Below are positions 35,162 through 42,987 of a stretch of DNA of 64,000 nt, one piece after another (position 1 is the stretch's first letter; every line of letters starts with the position of its first letter). The notes beneath the pieces were generated by a model. The model had not been told where the DNA came from, ran no database searches, and saw only the letters and a list, made by a program, of their open reading frames with translations. This stretch comes from Reyranella sp. (GTDB lineage Bacteria; Pseudomonadota; Alphaproteobacteria; Reyranellales; Reyranellaceae). The stretch covers positions 240,154 to 304,153 of the forward strand of contig NZ_SCVC01000036.1 of assembly GCF_004297405.1 (NCBI RefSeq), given 5' to 3'. A program made the position numbers and the translations under genes.

Positions 35162-35821
35162 TCAGTATGTGCCGCGCTTGGCGGCCCACCAATAGGCCAG
35201 CGGCCGGCGCAGCGGCCCCATCGGCCTGCCCAGCGAAAGGGCGGGCAACAGGATCGGCAGCGCCGCGGGATCGACCTTGCGACGCAGGGCGCGCGCATCC
35301 CCCAGCAGGGAGTCGCGCTCCGGTCCTTCCCCCATCAACCATGCTGCCGCGACGGCATGCGCGGCCTGCTGAGAGGCGGAGTCGGTTGCGCCCAGCACGT
35401 CGAGCTCAAGATCGGCCAGCGCATGCCCAGCCCGCATGACATCGAGGGGACCGTCGATCTCCTCCTCGCGAGCGTCGATCAGGGCGGCGAGCTTCTCGAC
35501 GGTGATCCCGTGCCGCCTGACGATTTCGCTGAGCGATTCGACGATGGGTTGGGCGCGTGGCGTGCCCTTGCCCGCGGCTTCCGCCACAGCCTCGCGCCAC
35601 CACTCCAGTCGGATGCGCGCCAACATCGGTTCGCGGGTGACGGTGCGTGTCCGGGCCAGCTCATGATCGAAGGCGAGCAGCGCCAGAAGACCCGTTCGCG
35701 CCGGTTCGGGCGCAAAGAGGGCGCCGAGGAAGCGATCACGATCGGCGCCACGCACGAGGTCGAGCACATAGCGATGCGAGGCGTCGGGTGCGCGGTAGGG
35801 ATCAGGATATGCAGGAGCCAT
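35162..35821 (-). CDS. NDUFAF6-like squalene/phytoene synthase family protein
   Basis: This 219-residue protein has the squalene/phytoene synthase fold but lacks the two DxxxD metal motifs of true prenyl synthases. FDHELARTR and RIRLEWWREAV correspond to FNVELAQ and RMQFWKKTV of the mitochondrial complex I assembly factor NDUFAF6 (from memory of that family). It is therefore more likely an assembly factor for respiratory complex I than a carotenoid enzyme. In many alphaproteobacteria this gene follows secF and an Mth938 gene; here it lies 1.4 kb away from them, with two other genes in between. Confidence 0.78.
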   Translation of the reverse strand: MAPAYPDPYRAPDASHRYVLDLVRGADRDRFLGALFAPEPARTGLLALLAFDHELARTRTVTREPMLARIRLEWWREAVAEAAGKGTPRAQPIVESLSEIVRRHGITVEKLAALIDAREEEIDGPLDVMRAGHALADLELDVLGATDSASQQAAHAVAAAWLMGEGPERDSLLGDARALRRKVDPAALPILLPALSLGRPMGPLRRPLAYWWAAKRGTY

Positions 35822-35930
35822 GCGGGGATAAGGTCAGACCTGCGACCGTTGAACGCAGGCCGGTATGAGCTTACAATATGCCGATCGTGGATTCATTAAT
35901 CCCATCAACAAGATAAAGGGGATGTTTGAT

Positions 35931-36527
35931 ATGGGCGCAATATTTACTTCGCTGGGACGCACAGTTTCAGCAGGGGTCGTGCTGCTCATCTTGATCGTGA
36001 TCATTGCAGGCGCCGCGACGGGACAGATGACCCGTATCGACCATGCATGGGCTACGTTCGTCATGCGCTGGTTGCACGTGCTGAGCGGCGTGATGTGGAT
36101 TGGCCTCCTCTGGTACCTGAACTTCGTGCAGGTGCCGACCATGCCCAAGATCCAGCCCGTCGAAAGCCGGACCGCGATCACCAAGTTCATCGCGCCCAAC
36201 GTCCTCTTCTGGTTCCGTTACGCCGCACTCGCCACCGTCATCACCGGCGCGCTGTTGGCCTGGATGAACGGCTACATCGTGCAGGCGCTGACCCTGCGTC
36301 CGGGCTTCATCATGATCGGCGTCGGTATGTGGATGGCGCTGATCATGGCCTTCAACGTCTGGTTCATCATCTGGCCGAACCAGCAGAAGATCCTGGGCCT
36401 CGTCGACGCGACGGCGGAGGAAAAGGCCGCGGCCGCACCGAAGGCGCTCTACGCCAGCCGCTTCAACACCATGTTCTCGATCGGCATGCTCTACTGCATG
36501 GTGGCCCAGCAGAACGCCCCGATCTGA
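35931..36527 (+). CDS. PuuD-like (urate oxidase N-terminal domain) membrane protein without cytochrome domain
   Basis: This 198-residue protein has about five membrane segments: residues 10-31 (VVLLILIVIIAGAA), RWLHVLSGVMWIGLLWYLNF, FRYAALATVITGALLAWM, IGVGMWMALIMAFNVWFIIW and FNTMFSIGMLYCMV. The LHVLSGVMWIGLLWYLNFVQ and FNVWFIIWPNQQKIL blocks match the membrane half of the PuuD-type urate hydroxylase family. Full-length PuuD is about twice as long and ends in a cytochrome c domain, which is absent here. I choose ATG 35931, 9 bp after AAAGGGG. It is divergent from the NDUFAF6-like gene and closed by a strong terminator. Its role is unknown. Confidence 0.72.
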   Translation: MGAIFTSLGRTVSAGVVLLILIVIIAGAATGQMTRIDHAWATFVMRWLHVLSGVMWIGLLWYLNFVQVPTMPKIQPVESRTAITKFIAPNVLFWFRYAALATVITGALLAWMNGYIVQALTLRPGFIMIGVGMWMALIMAFNVWFIIWPNQQKILGLVDATAEEKAAAAPKALYASRFNTMFSIGMLYCMVAQQNAPI

Positions 36528-36548
36528 CCAAACGACAACACCTCACGG

Positions 36549-36575
36549 AAACGGCGCCCTCGTGGGCGCCGTTTT
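36549..36575. terminator. Bidirectional intrinsic terminator
   Basis: AAACGGCGCCC (36549-36559) pairs perfectly with GGGCGCCGTTT (36564-36574) around TCGT, followed by a short T-run. It lies between the plus-strand PuuD-like gene and the minus-strand LysE gene, whose stop codon begins at 36577, and so ends both the PuuD-like transcript and the long sec-lysE transcript. Confidence 0.88.
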
Positions 36576-37189
36576 CATTTGCGGGCGAAAGCGAGGCCAA
36601 CGCCGGCGCCGATCAGCAAACTACCGGTGATGCGATTGCGCAATCGCGCCCGAGCCTGCAGCAAGGAGCGTAGCCGACTCGCCAGCAGCGCCCAGGCGCC
36701 GTCGAGCAACACAGCAACAACGAGGAAGGTCCCTGCCAATAGCAGGAGCTGATGCGTAGCCCCGCCGCCACTCGCGGTAATGAACTGCGGCAGGAAGGCT
36801 GCATAGAAGAGCAGCGTCTTGGGATTGGTGAGCGAGACCGCGAAGCCACGCGCGAAGATCGAGGCCAGCGAGCGCGGTTCGGCCTGAATGCCGGCGAGGT
36901 CCGTCGCCGTGGCACGCCAGGTGCGCACGCCCAGCCAGACGAGATAGGCGACGCCCAGCCAGCGCAGCCAGTCGAAGAGATTGGCCAGCATTCCCAGCAG
37001 GGCCGACGCCCCCAAGACGACCAGCGCAAGTTGCAGCACCATGGCGCTCGCCGTGCCGGCCACGGTCATGAGGCCGTAGCGCGCGCCATGCGCCACGCTG
37101 TTGGCGACGATCAACGCGACATTGGGGCCCGGGATCGCGATCAGCACGACGCAGGCGGCGATGAAGGCGAGGTAGAGATCGAGCGGCAT
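36575..37189 (-). CDS. LysE family amino-acid/threonine-type exporter
   Basis: This 204-residue protein has six membrane segments and the LysE/RhtB N-terminal signature MPLDLYLAFIAACVVLIAIP followed by GPNVALIVANSVAHGARYGL. The fifth segment region FAVSLTNPKTLLFYAAFLPQF is also characteristic. Family members export amino acids such as lysine, threonine or homoserine lactones. It starts 8 bp after the Mth938-like gene and appears to be the last gene of the yajC-secD-secF operon, an unusual position for it. Confidence 0.9.
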   Translation of the reverse strand: MPLDLYLAFIAACVVLIAIPGPNVALIVANSVAHGARYGLMTVAGTASAMVLQLALVVLGASALLGMLANLFDWLRWLGVAYLVWLGVRTWRATATDLAGIQAEPRSLASIFARGFAVSLTNPKTLLFYAAFLPQFITASGGGATHQLLLLAGTFLVVAVLLDGAWALLASRLRSLLQARARLRNRITGSLLIGAGVGLAFARK

Positions 37190-37197
37190 GCCGCTCC

Positions 37198-37602
37198 CTA
37201 CAGCGGAATGAGCGCCGCCGCCACTCTCCGGCCCTCGGCCAACAGGACGTTGTAAATACGGCAGGCCGAGCCGGTATCAACCACCTCGAGCGCCATGCCG
37301 GCGGCCTTCAAAGCCGCACGCACGTCTGGCGTGATGAAGACGGCACGCGAGCCGCACCCCAGCACAACCAGTTCGGTCGGCGTCGCCAGAGCTTGAAGCG
37401 GCGCCAGGGAGGCGAGCGACAGATCACCGGCGGCCGTCACGGCCCAGGGAATCGTCGCCGCTGGCGTCACCAGCACCGGCTCGTGCCATTCGCGCTCGCT
37501 GATCAGGAAACGGCCGGGCCCGTAGCTACGAATATATTGAACCTGCGACGGATCGGGCGTCGGCAGGGTCTTGTCGGCCGGGCCCGGAACCGGCGGCTTC
37601 AC
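37198..37602 (-). CDS. Mth938-like domain protein
   Basis: This 134-residue protein matches the Mth938-like (DUF498/NDUFAF3) family: VQYIRSYGPGRFLISEREWH, PTELVVLGCGSRAVF and VVDTGSACRIYNVLLAEGRR. The mitochondrial relative NDUFAF3 is a complex I assembly factor. The GTG start at 37602 overlaps the secF stop by three bases and has GGAGAAGG upstream inside secF, so translation is coupled. The pairing with the NDUFAF6-like gene nearby suggests a shared respiratory assembly role in addition to the Sec context. Confidence 0.87.
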   Translation of the reverse strand: MKPPVPGPADKTLPTPDPSQVQYIRSYGPGRFLISEREWHEPVLVTPAATIPWAVTAAGDLSLASLAPLQALATPTELVVLGCGSRAVFITPDVRAALKAAGMALEVVDTGSACRIYNVLLAEGRRVAAALIPL

Positions 37603-38777
37603 GCCTTGGCCTTCTCCGCCTTCTCGTCTTCGTGCCGGAACTGCTCCGGCCTCAGGTTCATGTAGACGAGGCCGGCGCAAGCGATCCAGATCGACGAGTA
37701 GGTGCCGACCACGATGCCCCACAGCATGGCGACCGAGAAGCTGTAGAGCACCGGCCCGGCAAACAGCACCAGCGCCAGCACCGCCACGAACACCGTGACC
37801 GACGTCATCAGCGTACGGGCCAGCGCCTCGTTGATGCTGAAGTTCAGCAGCTCGATCAGACCCATCTTCTTGTAGCGCCGCATGTTCTCGCGGACGCGGT
37901 CGAAGATGACGACCTTGTCGTTGATCGAGTAGCCGGCAATGGTCAGCACGGCTGCAAGAGCCGTCAGGCTGAAATCGAGCTGGAACAGGACGAAGATGCC
38001 GAGCGTCGAGATCAGGTCGTGCAGCATGGCGATCAGCGCACCAACACCGAACTGCCACTCGTAGCGCACCCAGACGTAGATCACGATCGCGGCCATGGTG
38101 GCGAGTGCGGCCAGGATGCCGCCGTGCATCAGCTCGTCACCGATCTTGGGGCCGACCGACTCGGTGCCGCGCAGGTCGTACTTGGCGCCGATCGCGTCCT
38201 CGACCAGCTTGATCGCCACTTGCTGGCACCATTCGGCGCGCTGCTCGTGGGTCATCTCGACCTTGGCGGTCTGCGTATTACCGCGCGGAAGCTGGCGATC
38301 GAGAATGGTGAGGCCGACACGGCTGATGGCGTCGCGCCAGTTCACACCGTCGAGTGCCCGCGGCGCGGTGAACTCCACGTCGCCGGTCTCGGGAGCGCCC
38401 GGCTTGACCTGCCAGCCCTCGCCTGCCCGGCTGAGCATGATGCGCTGGGCACCGGCCACGCATTGCGGACCACCGTCCTGACGCTGGATACGGATCAGGG
38501 CGGTCGTTGGATCGCCGAACTCCTGCAGCGAGACTTCACCAACACCCAGCCCGCCCACGACGCTGCGCAGATTGTCGAGATTCGCCGGGCCTTCCTTGGC
38601 ACGTACCTGGATGGCGATGCCGCCCTTGAAGTCGATGCCGAAATTCAGCCCGATGAAGAACACCGCCAACAGCGAGATGATGTTGACCGTTGTCGACGCA
38701 ATCAGCGCGAAACGGCGCTTGCCCAGGAAGTCGAACTTTGTGCCGGCAGGAACGAGATGAAGAGGCTTCCACAACAT
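37599..38777 (-). CDS. secF: Protein translocase subunit SecF
   Basis: This 392-residue SecF has the first membrane helix followed by the DFKGG motif (GIDFKGGIAIQVR), a periplasmic P4 domain, and five C-terminal membrane helices with the SecF signature YSINDKVVIFDRVRENMRRY. With SecD it uses the proton gradient to help proteins leave the SecYEG channel. The protein is about 70 residues longer than the usual 300-320; the extra length lies in the periplasmic domain (about residues 95-190) and includes two cysteines, in GGPQCVAG and AEWCQQ. It lies 10 bp downstream of secD. Confidence 0.97.
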   Translation of the reverse strand: MLWKPLHLVPAGTKFDFLGKRRFALIASTTVNIISLLAVFFIGLNFGIDFKGGIAIQVRAKEGPANLDNLRSVVGGLGVGEVSLQEFGDPTTALIRIQRQDGGPQCVAGAQRIMLSRAGEGWQVKPGAPETGDVEFTAPRALDGVNWRDAISRVGLTILDRQLPRGNTQTAKVEMTHEQRAEWCQQVAIKLVEDAIGAKYDLRGTESVGPKIGDELMHGGILAALATMAAIVIYVWVRYEWQFGVGALIAMLHDLISTLGIFVLFQLDFSLTALAAVLTIAGYSINDKVVIFDRVRENMRRYKKMGLIELLNFSINEALARTLMTSVTVFVAVLALVLFAGPVLYSFSVAMLWGIVVGTYSSIWIACAGLVYMNLRPEQFRHEDEKAEKAKA

Positions 38778-38787
38778 TGGCAGGGCC

Positions 38788-40458
38788 TCAGATCACGATT
38801 TCAGTCGGCCGCCGCCAGCGCACCCAGGTGGCCAGCAGCATGCGCGTGAAGACGGTTGCGGTGAAAAGATGGGTCAGCAGGCCGAGCGTCAGCGCCGTCG
38901 CGAACCCACGGATCGGGCCCGAACCGAAGCCGAACAGCAGCACGCCGGCGATCAGCGCGGTCAGGTTGGCATCGATGATGGCCGACATGGCCCGTTCATA
39001 GCCGGTCGCGATGGAACTGAAGGCCGATCGACCCAGCGCTTTCTCTTCTCGGACGCGCTCGTAGATCAGCACGTTGGAATCGACCGACATGCCCACTGTC
39101 AGGACGAGGCCGGCGATGCCGGGAAGCGTCAGCGAGGCGCCCAGGATCGACATGCCGGCGATCACCAGCAGCAGATTGACCAGCATGGCGAGGTTGGCGA
39201 AGCCGCCGAACAGTGGCCCGTAGGCGATGAACATGAAGAGCGCGACCATGGCCGTGCCGACCAGCGCGGCCGTCGTGCCGGAGCGGATCGCGTCGGCGCC
39301 GAGGTCGGCGCCCACCGTGCTCTCCTGGATGATGCTGAGCGTGGCCGGCAGCGCGCCCGAACGCAACAGCAGGGCCTGCTCCTGGGTCTGCTGCGTGGTG
39401 AAGGTGCCGGTGATAATGCCGCTGCCGCCGCAGATCGCGCTCTGCACGACCGGAGCGCTGATGATCTCGCCGTCGAGCTGGATCGCCAGTCGCTTGCCGA
39501 TGTTCGTGCGGGTGGCATTGCAGAAGGAACGGCCGCCAGCGCTGTTAAAGGTAAAGCTGATGATCGGGCGGCCACCCTGCTGCTGCTCGAACGTCGCCTT
39601 GGCGTCGTCAAGATCCTCGCCACCGACCACGACGCGCTTGAGCACAGGCAGACACTGCGGCTGAAAGCGCCGGCAGATCTGCTCCGGCGTCATCCGCGGA
39701 TTGGCGTTCTGGATATCTTCCCAAGCCTTGGGATTGGTGCGGCGCAGCTCCTGCATGCCCTCGCGCGTCGGCACAAGAGACGTCGTGGCCGGCATGCTCG
39801 CCGGGATGTTCTGGCCGGTCGCCGCCACATCCTCATTCACGAGGTGGAAGGTGAGCTTGGCGGTCTGGTTGATCTTGCGCTTGAGGTCGGTCGTGTCCTT
39901 GATGCCGGGAACTTGCAACAGGATGCGCTCGTCGCCCTGACGAACGATCGTCGGCTCGATCGTGCCGGTCTCGTCGACGCGGCGACGCAGGATCTCGATC
40001 GACTGGTCGATGACTTCCTTCTTCTTCTTGGTGAGTTCCTGGTCCGAATAGGCTAGGCGAATCATGTCGCCGCTGCCCGAGGCGACGAGCGTCGGATCGA
40101 CATTACGGATCGCCTCCAGCGCCTTGGAACGCTGGGTCTCGTCACGCAGGACGATCACGACGTTCCGGCCGCCTTCGATGGTGATGTCCTTGTACGGGAC
40201 CTGCTGCTTGCGCAGTTCCGACCGCACCGAATCGGAAAGGTTGGTCAGCCGCTCGGTCATCAGGCTGCGCAGGTCGGCTTCCAGCAGGAAGTGGGCACCT
40301 CCGCGCAGGTCGAGCCCGAGGTTCATGCGGCTCTGGGCGTACCAGCCCGGCAAATGGTCGAGCACGCTCGACGGCAGCAGGTTGGGCAACGCAAACAACA
40401 CCGCCAATACCGTGACGGTGATGATGCCGATGGTCTGCCAACGCGGAAGATTGAGCAT
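38788..40458 (-). CDS. secD: Protein translocase subunit SecD
   Basis: This 556-residue SecD has an N-terminal membrane helix, GLDLRGGAHFLLE (the DLRGG motif), a large periplasmic region and six C-terminal helices including VGMSVDSNVLIYERVREE. The periplasmic region carries an insertion with two cysteines (ICRRFQPQC) and two more in SFCNATR and SAICGGSG; these four are the only cysteines in the protein. It works with SecF as a proton-driven pulling device at SecYEG. It lies 26 bp downstream of yajC in the same operon. Confidence 0.97.
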   Translation of the reverse strand: MLNLPRWQTIGIITVTVLAVLFALPNLLPSSVLDHLPGWYAQSRMNLGLDLRGGAHFLLEADLRSLMTERLTNLSDSVRSELRKQQVPYKDITIEGGRNVVIVLRDETQRSKALEAIRNVDPTLVASGSGDMIRLAYSDQELTKKKKEVIDQSIEILRRRVDETGTIEPTIVRQGDERILLQVPGIKDTTDLKRKINQTAKLTFHLVNEDVAATGQNIPASMPATTSLVPTREGMQELRRTNPKAWEDIQNANPRMTPEQICRRFQPQCLPVLKRVVVGGEDLDDAKATFEQQQGGRPIISFTFNSAGGRSFCNATRTNIGKRLAIQLDGEIISAPVVQSAICGGSGIITGTFTTQQTQEQALLLRSGALPATLSIIQESTVGADLGADAIRSGTTAALVGTAMVALFMFIAYGPLFGGFANLAMLVNLLLVIAGMSILGASLTLPGIAGLVLTVGMSVDSNVLIYERVREEKALGRSAFSSIATGYERAMSAIIDANLTALIAGVLLFGFGSGPIRGFATALTLGLLTHLFTATVFTRMLLATWVRWRRPTEIVI

Positions 40459-40484
40459 GTCGACTTACTGCCCGTCTTTTGCGG

Positions 40485-40910
40485 CTATTTCTTGCCGCCG
40501 AACAGGCTGCCCAGCAGGCTCTTGCGCGCGGCCACGGGAGCGGGCGGCGGCAACAGGGGCTTGTCGTCCTCCTCGCTCTCCTTCGGACCGCGCACCGACT
40601 CGCCGCGCGCCACGATATCCGTGATGGTCTGCTTGATGATGCGAACCCGCACGCCCTCGGCAAGTTCCACTTGGACCTCGTTGTCGGAGATCACCTTGGT
40701 GACCAGGCCGATGATGCCGCCGCCGGTGACGACGCGGTCGCCACGCTTGACGCCCGCCAACATCTCGCGCTGTGCGCGCACCTTGGCTTGCTGCGGACGG
40801 ATCAGCAGGAAGTAGAAGACGACGAAGATGAGGATGAGCGGGAAAAGCTGGACGAGGAAGTCGCCGCTGCCGCCACCCGAACCCTGTGCCCATGCCTGGG
40901 AAATGAACAT
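40485..40910 (-). CDS. yajC: Preprotein translocase subunit YajC
   Basis: This 141-residue protein has one membrane helix (FLVQLFPLILIFVVFYFLLI) followed by RPQQAKVRAQREMLAGVKRG and DRVVTGGGIIGLVTK, the core YajC sequence. The C-terminus is extended by about 30 residues with an acidic and Pro-rich stretch ending in LLGSLFGGKK. YajC joins SecDF in the holo-translocon. It is the first gene of the yajC-secD-secF-Mth938-lysE transcript and is divergent from the DUF815 ATPase gene, with a 123-bp intergenic region. Confidence 0.94.
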   Translation of the reverse strand: MFISQAWAQGSGGGSGDFLVQLFPLILIFVVFYFLLIRPQQAKVRAQREMLAGVKRGDRVVTGGGIIGLVTKVISDNEVQVELAEGVRVRIIKQTITDIVARGESVRGPKESEEDDKPLLPPPAPVAARKSLLGSLFGGKK

Positions 40911-41033
40911 TGCTTCCGCCCCCTCAAGTCTTTCCGGCCGTCGAAAAAAGCGCGCGGACTATAGCGGTCTCGCCCCGCTTTGCAACGCAAGCGCAGGGGG
41001 ATATGGTCGCCCCCTTTCAAGCGGCCGGCAACG

Positions 41034-41897
41034 ATGGATCAAGACTTTAAAGCCCTCATTTCACGCATTGCGGAAGCACTCGATCGCCTGGCGCCCCCGG
41101 CGCCCCCCAGCGCAGACATCAACGAAGCCGAAGCCTACGTCTGGCACGCCGCCGGCCACCGCCTCGAGGCCGTGCCCAAGGTTAACCGCGTCAGCATCGA
41201 CCTGCTGGTGGGCATCGACCGCCAGAAGGACATCCTGCTGGAGAATACCCGCCGCTTCGCCAAGGCCTTGCCAGCCAATAACGCCCTGCTCTGGGGCTCG
41301 CGTGGAGCCGGCAAGAGTTCGATCGTGAAGGCCGTCCACGCCCACGTGAACCGCGAGATGGGTGGCCCGCCGGGCCCCCTGGCGCTGGTCGAAATCCACC
41401 GCGAGGACATCCCCTCCCTGCCCGCGCTGCTCTCGATGATCCGCGGCTCGCAGCGCCGCTTCGTCGTCTTCTGCGACGATCTTTCCTTCGACGGCCAGGA
41501 CGCAGCCTACAAGTCGCTGAAGGCCGTGCTTGAAGGCGGCATCGAGGGCCGGCCGGACAATGTCGTCTTCTACGCGACCTCGAACCGCCGCCATCTGATG
41601 CCGCGCGACATGATCGAGAACGAGCGCTCGACGGCGATCAATCCGTCGGAAGCGGTCGAAGAGAAGGTGTCCCTGTCGGACCGCTTCGGCCTCTGGCTCG
41701 GCTTCCACAACGCCGATCAGGATACATTCTTCGCGATGATCGAAGGCTATGCCGAGTTCTATAAGCTCGACGTGCCGGTCGAGACGCTGCGCAAGCAGGC
41801 CGTCGAATGGTCGGTGACGCGCGGCTCGCGCTCTGGCCGCGTCGCCTTCCAGTTCGTCCAGGAAGTCGCGGGCCAGCTCGGCAAGAAACTGGAGTAG
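41034..41897 (+). CDS. DUF815 family AAA-type ATPase
   Basis: This 287-residue P-loop ATPase belongs to DUF815. Walker A is LLWGSRGAGKSSIVKAVHA, and the Walker B region reads FVVFCDDLSFDGQD. The family block ESLVGI-like is LLVGIDRQKDILLENTRRFA, followed by the sensor-type NVVFYATSNRRHLMPRDM. Its role is not known; it usually lies beside sec genes in alphaproteobacteria. ATG 41034 (MDQDFKALIS) is chosen because the upstream extension lies in the shared promoter. The next gene follows by 2 bp. Confidence 0.9.
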   Translation: MDQDFKALISRIAEALDRLAPPAPPSADINEAEAYVWHAAGHRLEAVPKVNRVSIDLLVGIDRQKDILLENTRRFAKALPANNALLWGSRGAGKSSIVKAVHAHVNREMGGPPGPLALVEIHREDIPSLPALLSMIRGSQRRFVVFCDDLSFDGQDAAYKSLKAVLEGGIEGRPDNVVFYATSNRRHLMPRDMIENERSTAINPSEAVEEKVSLSDRFGLWLGFHNADQDTFFAMIEGYAEFYKLDVPVETLRKQAVEWSVTRGSRSGRVAFQFVQEVAGQLGKKLE

Positions 41898-41899
41898 CC

Positions 41900-42505
41900 A
41901 TGGAAGATCCCGACGACGTCCTGTTCTCGCCAGCGGTCAAGGCAGAGCAGACCCGTCTGGGATCGCGCGCCCAGTTCGAGGGGCGGACCTGGAACACGGA
42001 GATCACCGACGATCTCCGTCAGTTCCTCGGTGTCATCGACACCTTCTTCTTTGCGACGGCGAGCGCCGACGGCCGACCTTATATACAGCACCGCGGCGGG
42101 CCGCCGGGCTTCCTGAAGCCGATCGGCACCCACACGCTGGCCTTCGCCGACTTTGCCGGCAACCGCCAGTACATCTCGCTCGGTCATCTGCGCGAGAACG
42201 ATCGCGCCCACATCTTCATCCTGCATTTCGCGACCCAGCAGCGGGTGAAGCTGTGGGGCCGCGCCCGCATCGTCGAGGGCGACCTCGAACTGATGGAGCG
42301 GCTGGTCGATCCGCGCTACAGAGCCCGCCCTGAACGAGCCATCGCCTTCACCATCGAAGCCTGGGACATCAACTGTCGTCAGCACATTACGCCGCGCTAC
42401 AGCGAGGCCGAGATCGCCCCGGCGGTTAACCAACTCACCCAGCGGATCAAGCAGCTGGAAGAAGAAGTAGCGCGGCTCAAGGGAGAGACGCCCCCGGGTT
42501 CCTAG
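41900..42505 (+). CDS. Pyridoxamine 5'-phosphate oxidase-fold protein
   Basis: This 201-residue protein has the FMN-binding split-barrel fold: DTFFFATASADGRPYIQHRG, TLAFADFAGNRQYISLGHL, and QQRVKLWGRARIV. A C-terminal coiled coil (NQLTQRIKQLEEEVARLKGE) may drive dimerisation. Proteins of this type bind FMN, haem or F420 and act as oxidases or reductases; the substrate is not clear. It starts 2 bp after the DUF815 gene, so the two are co-transcribed. Its TAG stop is shared as CTAG with the convergent thioesterase gene. Confidence 0.88.
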   Translation: MEDPDDVLFSPAVKAEQTRLGSRAQFEGRTWNTEITDDLRQFLGVIDTFFFATASADGRPYIQHRGGPPGFLKPIGTHTLAFADFAGNRQYISLGHLRENDRAHIFILHFATQQRVKLWGRARIVEGDLELMERLVDPRYRARPERAIAFTIEAWDINCRQHITPRYSEAEIAPAVNQLTQRIKQLEEEVARLKGETPPGS

Positions 42506-42987
42506 GTTTTCGCCTTGGGCCGCACGATCTTGATGGTCGAGGTCGAGTGAACGATCAGGCGGCCCTTCTCGTCCTTCAAGTCGCCATCGAGGAAGCCCAC
42601 CGAGCCGCCCCAGCGCATCACGCGCCCCTCGGCATAGACAATCCCCGGCCCCATCGCTTCGAAGAAGCTGATCTTCAACTCGAGCGTGGGTACCGCGACA
42701 CCGAGCTTGCCCTTCACGATCGCCGCGTTGGCCATTGCCGTATCGACCATGCCGGTCAGGAAACCGCCCTGACAGATGCGGCCCTGCGAATGACAGAAGG
42801 CCGGCACGACCTCGAAGCGAAACCGCGCATAGCCGCGCGCCGAATCGATATCGAGCAGCTCGCCATTCAAGGTCTTGAGCACTTCCGGTGGATTGGCGCG
42901 CAGGGCGGCGAGCATTTCCGAATCGTGCATGAGGTCCTTGGAGAAATGCTGAAAGTCCGGATGGGCGGACGCAGGCGAAGCGGTCAT
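42502..42987 (-). CDS. PaaI-like hotdog-fold thioesterase
   Basis: This 161-residue hotdog thioesterase shows the helix and catalytic strand region CQGGFLTGMVDTAMANAAI (in place of the HGG of PaaI) and the C-terminal EGRVMRWGGSVGFLDGDL. PaaI-type enzymes release CoA from aromatic or medium-chain acyl thioesters that stall a pathway. Its ATG at 42987 overlaps the stop of the MFS gene (ATGA), so it is the third gene of the MarR-MFS-thioesterase operon. The adjacent di-iron oxygenase operon makes a CoA-thioester substrate plausible. Confidence 0.87.
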   Translation of the reverse strand: MTASPASAHPDFQHFSKDLMHDSEMLAALRANPPEVLKTLNGELLDIDSARGYARFRFEVVPAFCHSQGRICQGGFLTGMVDTAMANAAIVKGKLGVAVPTLELKISFFEAMGPGIVYAEGRVMRWGGSVGFLDGDLKDEKGRLIVHSTSTIKIVRPKAKT

